From NCBI GenBank assembly GCA_025201375.1, contig JAIWZP010000010.1, forward strand, positions 186,001 to 250,000: a DNA stretch of 64,000 bases. Reading direction: 5' to 3'. Shown here piece after piece: positions 55,141 through 64,000 of the stretch; positions within the stretch are counted from its first letter, which is position 1; each line of letters begins with the position of its first letter. Below the pieces are notes generated by a model, which was given only the letters and a program-made list of their open reading frames with translations, made no database searches and was not told the origin of the DNA. A program made the position numbers and the translations under genes. This DNA comes from Gongronella butleri (Eukaryota; Mucoromycota; Mucoromycetes; Mucorales; Cunninghamellaceae).

Positions 55141-56417
55141 TCAGGTAAATCGTGCTCTCTTTGAAGCGGAATCCAGGGGCGGGGCGTTAGATAATAAAGT
55201 GTCATCTATCACAATTTCTTCCTTTGGAACGACGCGGTCTGGCAATGTGGATGGATTGGGCGGCGTGGACGTGCCTTGTCGTGGAAGTGTGGTCCCCTAA
55301 GAGATGCGATGAGTACGTGTTTGTTCTCCCTCTCTTTTCTTTTATTTTATTTTTTGTGATTTCTTACGCCGTAGCCCTTCCTAGTTCGTTTGAGGACTCG
55401 ATCGCTGACAGCAAGACCAATGAGATTGCTGATGAACCAGAGAGCCGGGCGGAAGGAGATGCCATAGGCGTCCTCGATGTTTTCGAGAACAAACACGCTC
55501 ATTTCAAGGCGAACGTCACGTGGCACGCCGCCCCACTTGCATCCCTGCGCGATCTTGCCGTCTTGGACGACTCTGTCATATGCCTGCGTGGCCAATTGCA
55601 TGCCCTTTTCGTAAATGAGGGCCGGGTCGGCAGGCGTCTTTGGTGTTTGGCACGGCAGAGCTGAAATTTCGCGAATCAGCTCAAAGATCATGTACTTGTT
55701 GCGCATCGGCTTTGGGCGCATAAAGTCGTATGTCATGGAGATCGCTGACGTGTTGGATGCTGCATTGGGCGGCGGAGATGGGCGTGGGTGCGTGGGTGAG
55801 GGCGACGCGACTTGCTGTTGTTGATCGGACGAACGCGACGCGGAGTCCAGTGATGCAGAGGTTGAGCAAATCGCGGTCTCTTGGCTTGCTGGTGCGATCA
55901 CCTGGCCAAAGGGACGCTTGGCGGGCGGCGGCGTAGGGCGTATCGATTCTTCCGGTGAAAATGAAGAAGAGGAACCTGGCGACGGTCTAAGAGGCATCGA
56001 TGGAACCCGTTTTTGCTGATTTTGTTGCTGCGACTGCTGATTTGATGGTTGTTGACAAGGTGCCGGACGTTGCAGAAGAGGGGTTGCCAATGATGAATTC
56101 GCCCCAAAAGCAGTTTGTTGCTGATTCAAAAAGTTTGCAACTTGACTCATCGTCCCATTCAGCTGCTGCAGCTGTACCAGCTGTGTAAATTGGGCCATGT
56201 TCGTGTTCAGCTGCTGTAGCCCGCCGCTGAGCGTCTCACGGAGCAATCGCAGCTCCGTCGTCACCTCTTCACGCGTCTGACGCACCTCCGCCCTCACCGC
56301 CTCGCACGCCGTCTCGGCCGCCGTCTTTTCACGCTTGCGCGCGTCACCCCAATTCTTGGTCATCAAATCTAACTCCTCGTCGTCGTCTATGCTATAGGTG
56401 TCGAGTTCAGGGGACAT
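55141..56417 (-). CDS. Q-rich coiled-coil protein with a SUMO-interaction-like motif (paralog 2)
   Basis: Exons 56417-55368 and 55296-55141 join in frame to 401 aa. An acidic N-terminus (DTYSIDDDEELDL) precedes a coiled coil at about 25-90 (KREKTAAETACEAVRAEV, TTELRLLRETLSGGLQQL). Gln/Pro/Ser-rich linkers follow. A helical domain at about 240-345 includes KYMIFELIREISALP, LATQAYDRVV, EMSVFVLENIEDAYGI and PALWFISNLIGLAV. The last exon ends with EEIVIDDTLL (SUMO-interaction-like) and a basic KRARFT. Layout and intron position match the gene 500 bp downstream, so the two arose by tandem duplication followed by strong divergence. Function unknown. Confidence 0.78.
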
Positions 56418-56605
56418 GGCGAATGGGGGAAAAAAGAAAAAGAAAAAAGAAAATAAAAAAATACGATTCCAACCGCCCGTCGTCGTTTTAAAGGTACGAC
56501 GGACTTTAAAATTCCAGCATGGACACCCGCGCATCCCAATTGCATCAAAAATACACAAGAAGGACCTGATTTTAATGATTGATAAATACATAAAAGGGAG
56601 AAAGT

Positions 56606-59369
56606 CTACTCTCTGTCCGTCAAAGGCTTAATGTAGCGTTCAAAGTAAGGAGGCACAGCAACACTGTTGGGAGCTTGCAGCACCGTCTCAAAGTAGGCTA
56701 TCAACAAAAAGAAAGAAAAAAAAAGAAGACGGCGTGTGAGAATGCGTCCCTTGTCCACCAACCAAAGAAGGCAAAGACGCGTCTATTGCGCGCAAATGAC
56801 TTTTCTGAAGCCTTACGTTCATAGACATCGCCGTCATACTTGGCCAGAGGCGATTTAAGGACGAAATCGGGGTAACCAAAGGCGTCTAAATCGAAAAAAG
56901 GTTCGTGAACATCATATCATGCGACAATTAGACATTAAACGACGCGCTCGTGTTCTTGTCCAGGGCAATTACCTGTCAACCCAACAATTTGATAGCGCAG
57001 GCTCTTGCACGTCTATAAAACAAGAAAAAGTGAGTTACGTGGTATTTTTTTTGTCGATTTTGAAAGCGCACCTCCTTGTACAGGGTGTCCGCGGCATTGA
57101 TCTGGTTGGCATTGATAAAGTGCTCCTTGACACCCTGGTCAGCATACTTGCAGAGCACATGGAGACCCCACAGGCCCGTGAGACGCTGCATGATGGAGGC
57201 AACACCGGGATCCAGCGACGTGGGCTTGACACGGCCAAAGCGCTCGGCATTGTCCTCGAACAAAAAGGCGGCGCAGAACATCTCGGCCACGCGGATCGCG
57301 TCCATCAGCACCTCGTTCTCGGGCACGCCCTTGCGCACCGATTGCTCAATCGTGTGGAGCTAAAAAAAAAAATTAAAAAATTAAAAAAAATACAAAAAGT
57401 GGGTCAGATCGTGTCTCTTTTTCTTTTTGGGATACGCCCTTACACGCTTGACAATGATGGCATGGAATGCCTCCGTGAGGAGGGAAAAGTCCTTGAGACA
57501 GTCTTCCATATGGTCAGCCTCCAATTGCCACGATTTCTGATCCATGTATTTTTTGGCGTGTTCAAGATAGTGCGACGAGCTCTTGAACTTGAGCTCCGGG
57601 TACATGTCGGCCTCGAGGACCTGCATCAGGCGGAGGCGCAAAATACGCGCGGTCTGCTGGAGGAGCGGGTAGTGATCGCCACCGCCCGTGGTAAACACGC
57701 CCCAGTCGCCAATAATGTGGCCAATGGCATTGTAGGCGCTATATGCGTGGCCTCCCATGGCTCTACGACACGTCTCAAGGATATCCGAGCTGTACCAGCC
57801 GACCTGGCTCTTGAGCGATGCGGAAATCGCATGCAAATCGCCCATGTGATTCAAATACACCATTTCATCCATCTCGCCGCCGCTTGTCAGCACGGCAAAT
57901 TGCTTGTCCAGCGTCTCAAACGACGCCTGCACCATGTACATAAACGACACCGCAGGCAGCAGCTGCGTGTAGTGCGATTGATAATCCATGATCTGTTGGT
58001 TCTTGGGGCCTTGGCGACGCACAACGCCATAGCGGCTCGCAATCGTCAATGCCTGCGACACCATCGTCAACATGCCTTTTTTTTTTTTAAAAAAAAAAAT
58101 AGAAACAGTGAGCAAAAAAGACATGATTCTCCTCCACAACCAAATTTACTCGTCACCAAGCCAAGACGTTCGGGAATTAGCGTGGCATAGCTGACCACAG
58201 GATTCGGCGCGGGATGCCATGTGCCATCGCGATCCATTTGCACCCACTTGGACAGCAAATTGGTGCGAGGGACACGCGCTTGCTTGAACTGGATCCAGCC
58301 ATTGTCAATGCCCTGATGACCAACTTTGGAGCCAATGTCGCCGCACATCACATTGGGCATGAGCTCGCCGGTCTTCAAGTCGCGCAACTGGATGAGGAAC
58401 CAGTTGAGACCCTTGTTTTTGCCATGGATGATGGTCTGGGCAATGACGACCGTGTGTGTCGCCGTGTGCCCAGCCATGCCGATCCACCACTTGGCCGACG
58501 TGATCGTCGGCGAGTTGAGGACCCATTCGTCCGCATCCACGTCATACGTCGCCGTCGTCTCAAGACCGCGAAGCGCAGAGCTGTGGCCCAATTCTGTCTA
58601 AAACGCCAAAAAAAGAGTGTAAATGGTCCAAATCGCGGTCAAAAGCGCGTCTTTTTTTTTTTTTTTTACCATGGCAAAGCACCCAATCACGCGCAATTCA
58701 TCAATCAGGGGCAGCCAATGCGACTTTTGCTCGGTACTGCCCAGCATGCTGACCACATTGCGGAAAAGCATCACATGCACGCCAAAACGCATCGAGAAGC
58801 TTTCCGAGTAGATGTGCACCGCACGTCCAATCTCGTACGCCTGGTCCTTGTCCTCCGTCTCGGAAAACACTTGCGCCAAACGATACACCTGGCCCATCGT
58901 GCTGCACAAAAAAAGCGAAAAAAAAATGAGACAAACGCGCTATTTTTACTCTCTCTTCCTTGCGTTTGAACCTACAATTCACGGAACTCCTCGCGAGACA
59001 GCTCCAAAAAGTTTCGGGGCGGTTGCACGACAAGTTCAGGATCCGACTTGATGATATCGTATGCTTTTTGCTATTGGAAAATTGGAAAAAAAAACGACCA
59101 TTCATGCGTCAATGGTCCCCATTCAATGCCTTTTCCATTGACAAAAAGCGCGTCGTTACCATCATCTGATACTTGCGCTCGCCACCGGCCCAGAGTTTGG
59201 CAAGCTCTTCAATGTTAAAATCGGCAGCGTCGCGCTCGCGCTTCATATCGACGACCGTTTGCTTGGATTCCGCCGAGGCGTTAAAATTCAGCTGCTGCTT
59301 CAGCTGCTGCAAACGCTGCAACGCAGCCTTGGCTGTGGGATCGGTCGACTTGGACAGAGGAATAGTCAT
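56606..59369 (-). CDS. Peroxisomal acyl-CoA oxidase
   Basis: FAD enzyme for the first, H2O2-producing step of peroxisomal beta-oxidation. Nine exons: 59369-59160, 59070-58976, 58901-58670, 58597-58150, 58075-57444, 57359-57072, 57012-56973, 56885-56817 and 56697-56606, all in frame, 701 aa (family about 660-710). Visible blocks are FCGxxH-like VIGCFAMTELGHSSALRGLET (two exons), SAKWWIGMAGHTATH, the FAD-binding YGVVRRQG, and CRRAMGGHAYSAYNAIG near the active site. QTARILRLRLMQ and a C-terminal acyl-CoA oxidase domain end in VPPYFERYIKPL. The C-terminus (TDRE) is not a PTS1. RLQQLKQQL at residues 19-27 fits the PTS2 consensus R-L-x5-Q-L. Confidence 0.95.
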
Positions 59370-60866
59370 CTCAACGAATGGAAAGGAAAAAAATGGGAAG
59401 AAAGGGACAGGGAAGAGAAAAAAAGGCGTTGCATTGACCCCTCGTTTTTCTCTTTCTAATGCCGCCCGAGCGCCAATGGACCCAAAGTTACCCCCACGCA
59501 TGCAAAATTGATCTTCCGTCCCTGAGAAACCCCCTTCTCACGTGTGACCGAGCTGCCAAAATGAGCGCACCGCGAGATTTGTCATGCCATTTGCCCTGGG
59601 CACTGGCCTTGCCCCCCGCTTTCTTGCCCTCCCCATTGGGCCAGCGCGGGAAAAAATGGCGCGCTCATGCTCTCTCATTTTTTTTATTCTTGTTTAAAGC
59701 AATCAAATGGAAAACATCCATCGTTTATGAAAAAATGGAGGAACACATCACGCTCAAATGGCTCTTTTAGCTCTCCCTTTCACTCATTCTAGCCGACCCA
59801 GCATGAGAAAAATGATGAGGCCAACAAAAGATGGTGGGGAGCATAAGATTTTGCATCTGGCATGGCCCAACCACCAGGCATTGTACAGGGTTTCCCAACA
59901 ACAGGCCAAAAGCGACAGACTCTTTTATTCCAACCCAATGTTTTTGTTTCGTGTGGGGAACACATGAATCACAAAAAAAATCCATATAAAAAGGGCGTGT
60001 GCTTGCGAAAAGACCCCCCTCCTTCCTTTCCCATGCCAACCCGTGCTTTGTGCGACACTGCCGGCGACGATGGATCATTTTTGCTGTTCACATGGAGTAA
60101 ACATGGAAGAAAAAGTTGCATTGGCGTGCCATCTAGCGATGGAAGAGAATCGCGCAGCTGGGAATCAAGGGACGTCAGAGGATGCGATATAAAATAGGCA
60201 AAGATGCCTTTAGCGTTGCCAACATGGCAGCAGCGAGAGAGCGTAATTCTGCATGCAGATCAATTTTCCTTTCAAATCAGCCAATGGCAAGAGAGCAATG
60301 GGACCGTGACGCGTTCAAAATGAACAAAATGACGAAAAAAACAAGAAAAAGCGGGGGAAATGCATTGGCCAAAAGAGCCGAGCGGGGGTGCACGGTGGAT
60401 TTTAACGGGACAACAAAGTGCTTGTCATCCAGAAATCCCAAGAAAAGCAAGCGGGGTCATGAACCGAGCGTGTTTCCGCCCAAATGTTGATGAAATAAAC
60501 ATCATTTGGATTTGTCAAGCGAATCAATTATATTACAGCCCACGTTTTTGCTGCGCTAGGACCCTCCAAGAAAAACCAAGACACACAATAGCAAGAGAAA
60601 ATAGGGATGGCCCACGTTGCTGATGGCCACTTTTATGGCGCCGACAGGGCATGTGAAGAAGAACCACCGCCCTGTGTCACCAATGCAATTTCGGCAACTA
60701 CAAAATGCCAATCCATGTGGGCAATCCTGCTTGTGTCAGCTCTTTCTCTTCCTTGTCCACGCTACTTTTTTTTTTTACGACATTGAATCAAGGCCAAAGG
60801 GGCAGCTCTCCCTTTTTTTTGACATCCTATACCAGCTTTACGCACAAATTGATGATCGAGACAACC
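59370..60866. promoter_or_regulatory. Divergent intergenic region between acyl-CoA oxidase and the PPxY membrane protein
   Basis: About 1.5 kb with no conserved coding frame. T/A tracts occur near each ATG (59380-59450 and 60765-60830). CCAAT/ATTGG words are frequent. It should contain both promoters. Short open frames at 59862-60623 lack splice or family support. Confidence 0.4.
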
Positions 60867-61967
60867 ATGACCACCAATGACAGTCCACCCGCCTATGACG
60901 ACATTGTGTCAAAGCAAAAGGAGACGGCAAAGAGGGTAAATGGCAGACAAATAAACCAAAATCGAGGCTAATACCTCGATTTTCCTACCAATAGAGGTCG
61001 TTTCCGGCGTATGATACTGCTAAGCCAGTCAAGGTGTCCTCTGCGTACCTGTAAGGAACAAAATGAGGTATACAGACAGACCATTGATCCCGCTTTTTCG
61101 TTTTTTTTTTTTTTTTTTAATAGAGATGAGCTTGTGCGCACACAGGTGCAATCAATGGACCCGGACGAGCCGTTCAATCACCGATTGGAGCGAGTGTCAT
61201 CATGCCTGCAGCAGATGATTGACGAGGCCAAGGCTAGTCTTGTGAACGGAGACGATGGCCATCTGGTGTACGAGCAGGATCTGGCAGTGCGGGCCAAAAA
61301 ATCACCTTCAAAAAAGCCAAAGCGCGCCTCCACTGCGCCAACGACGCCGCCCACTGGAGGAGACGAAAAGGAGGAAAAGCGGCAGCTGCGCGCGCGCAAG
61401 CGAAAATCGCTGCAGCGGTTGCGCGAGAGCCAGTCCAAGCTGTCCAATGCCTATGACCAGCTAAACAGCACCATTGCGTACCACATGCTGCCTCCAGTGC
61501 CTCCATTGCCCGCCAATGCTGAACCAGCCCATTCACACCAACATCATACCCCCATGCCGCCGTCGCCCATGCGCTCACCGTCGCCGGTTGAATACCACCA
61601 CCATCATTACCATCATCACCACTATTACCACGACCGCACCACACCGTCTCCAACGCCATCACCGGATCCAGAGGAAGAACAAGAGCGCTGCCACTCAGCG
61701 GTGGGTACCAGCCGGCGTGACGACGATGACGAAACGCCAAAAAAGAAGAAAAAGGCAAAAAATTCCTTGATGCATGCGCTCACAGGCACCGCCGTCGTGT
61801 TTTGCGTGCTGCACTATCTGTGCCATCTCAGCAAGTCTTGGTCCACCGCGTGCTCGCTGCTGTGGCTCACCGCCTGGATTGCCAATCGCACGAAAAAGCC
61901 CGTGTCCCCACTGCGACGCCAATTCCTCACACTGTGCTCCACATTGCTCGCGCAATGGCGCATTTAA
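60867..61967 (+). CDS. Membrane protein with N-terminal PPxY motif and C-terminal hydrophobic hairpin
   Basis: Exons 60867-60935, 60995-61050 and 61124-61967 join in frame to 322 aa. The N-terminus MTTNDSPPAYDDIV carries a PPxY motif, a ligand for WW domains of Rsp5/Nedd4 ubiquitin ligases. A helical stretch follows (NHRLERVSSCLQQMIDEAK, about 55-75), then a basic region (KKSPSKKPKR; RARKRKSLQRLRESQSK). A Pro/His-rich part has a run of His and Tyr (about 200-220). A Lys-rich patch precedes two hydrophobic segments, ALTGTAVVFCVLHYLCHL and WSTACSLLWLTAWIA, separated by about four residues. A short basic tail ends the protein. The pair could form a re-entrant hairpin. Family not recognised. Confidence 0.76.
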
Positions 61968-62460
61968 TACCATTAATTCACATCCAACCCGCTCCTCCTC
62001 ACCCCCCTCCTCGCTGCTCCATTGCATTTCTTCCCATCATCCCCAGTGCATCACTATTTTTTATGCTTTTTTTTTTTTTTTGTATGCCATTTATGACGAC
62101 CAGCCGATTATATTTTTATTACTTTGTACAACGTTTGTCATGACTTTTCTATATGCGCTTTCAATAGAGCTCGATTTTGTGTAGCCATGCCCAGCCAATA
62201 AATCCATCCAACCTTCATGGCACATCACTGGCACCAATTTTTGACCGACCCCGCCTTTTTTGTGAAGAGTTTAAGAACATACGCCATTTGAACTCACTTG
62301 GCCCAAGCTTTTCTCATGTCATGGTAACACCAGATATAGTCCACTGTCCCAATGGTTCACACTGACGCGTATTTTAAAAATATTACGGAATATCATATTA
62401 TGATGCCATAAATAATTGCCCAATTGCTTCTTATATGATACCGCGTTTGGACGCTGTTTC
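61968..62460. other. 3' flank, no gene
   Basis: The 3' UTR of the PPxY protein, with AATAAA at about 62198. Beyond that AT-rich DNA with no conserved frame up to the tandem repeat. Confidence 0.4.
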
Positions 62461-63500
62461 ACGTCGATTCATTTGAGATGACTCACGCGTCGATACGTTG
62501 GGCCGTTGTCGCGCACATCACCAGAATGGGCAAGACCTTGCCCCCTTTTTGCTGGCGCGTCCTCCGGATCCTGTTCATCGGGTCCTATATTTGAGCTAGA
62601 GGATGCTGAACACAAAAATCCGACGATGTCAAGTTTTCCCAGAGATCGAAGCACGCAGTCTTGAGAAAATGCAGTTTTCATAAAATCAGGGCCAAATCAG
62701 GATCAAAACGGTTCCTGAGGGCTAACTCGCCGAAAACATGACGCGATGTCCCCAAACCACAAGCGCTTTTACCGCGTTTGGCTGCTGATTCATTTAAGGT
62801 GTCTCACGCGCTGGGGCGCTCAGCCGTTGCCGCGGTACGAGACCAAATACTGCTGATCTTACCCCCTATACGCCTATGAAACTGGCGCTTCATCAGAAAC
62901 TTACTCATCTGGTCTCAAATTTGGACCAGTTGATGGCAGACCCAGTTATCCAACGGTGTTAATTTTTTTCACAAATCGGATAACTCAGTCCCGAGAAATC
63001 TCGAGATTCGTGTTTGCTAGTGAAACCCCCAGCGTCAAACAATATTTTACGCGTTTATCTCTATGAGTCTAACCATATGGCTCCAAATTTTGACCAGTGG
63101 ATACATGACTCACAATTCCTACGATTTCAAAATTTTTCAGAAATCGAATTACTCAGTCCTGAGAAAATGCATTTTGCATGAAATCAGGGCTATATCAAGA
63201 TCAAAACGACCCCCTAAAGGCTAACTCGCCCAAAAATCGACGCGATGTCCCCAAACCACAAGCGCTTTTACCGCGTTTTCCCGCTAATTCATTTGATATG
63301 TCTTGCGCATCGGGGCGCTCAGCCGTTGCCGCGGTACGAGATCAAATGGTGGCGAATTTACTCCTATACGCCTATGAAACTGGCGCTTCGTCAGAAACTT
63401 GCTCATCTGGTCCCAAATTTGGATCAGTTGATGGTAATCGCAATTCTTCAACGGTGTTAAATTTTTTAGCTATGATCCCACCAAATAGTGGAGCATCAAA
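62461..63500. repeat. Degenerate tandem repeat, about 490 bp unit, two to three copies
   Basis: Unit landmarks occur twice about 490 bases apart: GCTAACTCGCC (62721 and 63221), GACGCGATGTCCCCAAACCA (62740 and 63239), AAGCGCTTTTACCGCGTTT, GGGGCGCTCAGCCGTTGCCG (62813 and 63314) and TACGCCTATGAAACTGGCGC (62868 and 63367). A worn third copy precedes at about 62464-62690, with ATTCATTTGAGATGACTCACGCG and GGGCCGTTGTCGCG. The ends are unclear. No coding frame is shared by the copies. Confidence 0.8.
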
Positions 63501-63706
63501 AAAGCGCGGGAAATGGGTACCCTGGTGTTCTACACGCTAGTCAGCTTTGACAAGCGAAATCTTGAAAACACACCGGAGGCGAGTAATTGTATAAACAGCA
63601 CCTTGGCCATGCTTTTCGTTTGGTGACGCGTCGTAGACTGCCAATATCACGGGCCGGCCTCACGTTTGTTATGAAATTAATGATTATTTATTTAAAAGTA
63701 CTTAAT

Positions 63707-64000
63707 TTAAAAAAAGGGTGAGTGCTGTTGCTGCTGAGTGTTTTGTGTGGATGCGGTGCGTAGGGTGCTGGAATGGCCGAGTGTCGACGGCTGCGGCGAG
63801 AAAGTGCGTCCGGAGCGTCCGGAGCTGTCGACGGGGGACATGGTTGCCTGGTCCTCGTGTGTCCACGCGTCAATGTTGTTGGACGAGGCTGCGACGCCCG
63901 CGGGACGCACGAGTGCGTCGTCCCACAGATTGTCATACTCGTTTGCTTTCATGAATGAGGTAGTGTCAATGGCTGGCAGGGCCTCCGAGTCGGGACGTGG
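63707..64000 (-). CDS. 3' end of an unknown gene (partial)
   Basis: The frame is open from the right edge (PRPDSEALPAIDTTSFMKANEYDNLWDDAL, in parts) to a TAA at 63707-63709, about 97 residues. The piece is Ser/Thr/Gln-rich and ends STQNTQQQQHSPFF, so it is probably a disordered C-terminal tail. There is no splice site within the visible part. Family unknown. The bases below 63707 (about 63500-63706) show no further gene. Confidence 0.55.
   Translation of the reverse strand, partial: PRPDSEALPAIDTTSFMKANEYDNLWDDALVRPAGVAASSNNIDAWTHEDQATMSPVDSSGRSGRTFSPQPSTLGHSSTLRTASTQNTQQQQHSPFF

Overview
The window is nuclear DNA from a eukaryote, most likely an early-diverging fungus. Mucoromycota fits best, but rank below fungus is inference. 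Genes are split by many short GT-AG introns, mostly about 40-150 bases, with T-rich 3' ends, and untranslated regions are rich in A/T homopolymers. The gene set is fungal: an NDT1/YIA6-like mitochondrial carrier, COQ8, TEL2, DSD1-type D-serine dehydratase, NIT1-type amidase, peroxisomal acyl-CoA oxidase, a BAG co-chaperone and Pab2-like proteins. Exon structures were built by hand from splice sites, reading frame and family conservation; nearly all keep frame exactly, which is strong internal support.

Layout. 1-15.5 kb: the tail of an unknown gene, a mitochondrial carrier (+), an unknown helical/low-complexity protein (-), a ubiquitin C-terminal hydrolase (-), TEL2 (-) and two paralogous C2H2 zinc-finger genes (+). 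15.5-24.6 kb: a gene-poor island of nested DNA transposons. It holds one apparently intact Tc1/mariner element, a second with about 210 bp inverted repeats and a truncated transposase, and a decayed third. The third is interrupted by a MULE-like MITE with a 10 bp target duplication and by a 753 bp very AT-rich segment with unknown ORFs and a 9 bp duplication. A hAT-like MITE with an 8 bp duplication follows.

24.7-47 kb: gene-dense. COQ8, a LEA2-type membrane protein, an R3HCC1L-like protein, two tandem Pab2/PABPN1 paralogs, then RidA, D-serine dehydratase and a dihydroorotase-like amidohydrolase side by side, a tail-anchored protein, a NIT1-type amidase, and a coiled-coil plus Myb protein. 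47.5-48.3 kb: a Ubl-BAG co-chaperone. 48.3-53.1 kb: a second transposon island with two foldback elements, one with a 20 bp minisatellite core, and a large repeat shared with the first island. 53.1-64 kb: two paralogous Q-rich coiled-coil proteins with SUMO-interaction-like motifs, acyl-CoA oxidase with a candidate PTS2, a PPxY-bearing membrane protein, a degenerate tandem repeat, and the 3' end of an unknown gene.

Working together: RidA (enamine/imine hydrolase) and the PLP-dependent D-serine dehydratase face away from a shared 360 bp promoter region, and the amidohydrolase converges on the dehydratase. This suggests a D-amino-acid catabolic cluster, with RidA clearing the 2-aminoacrylate made by the dehydratase. 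Several local duplications (zinc finger, Pab2, Q-rich pairs) keep the same intron phases. No tRNA, rRNA or CRISPR array was recognised.
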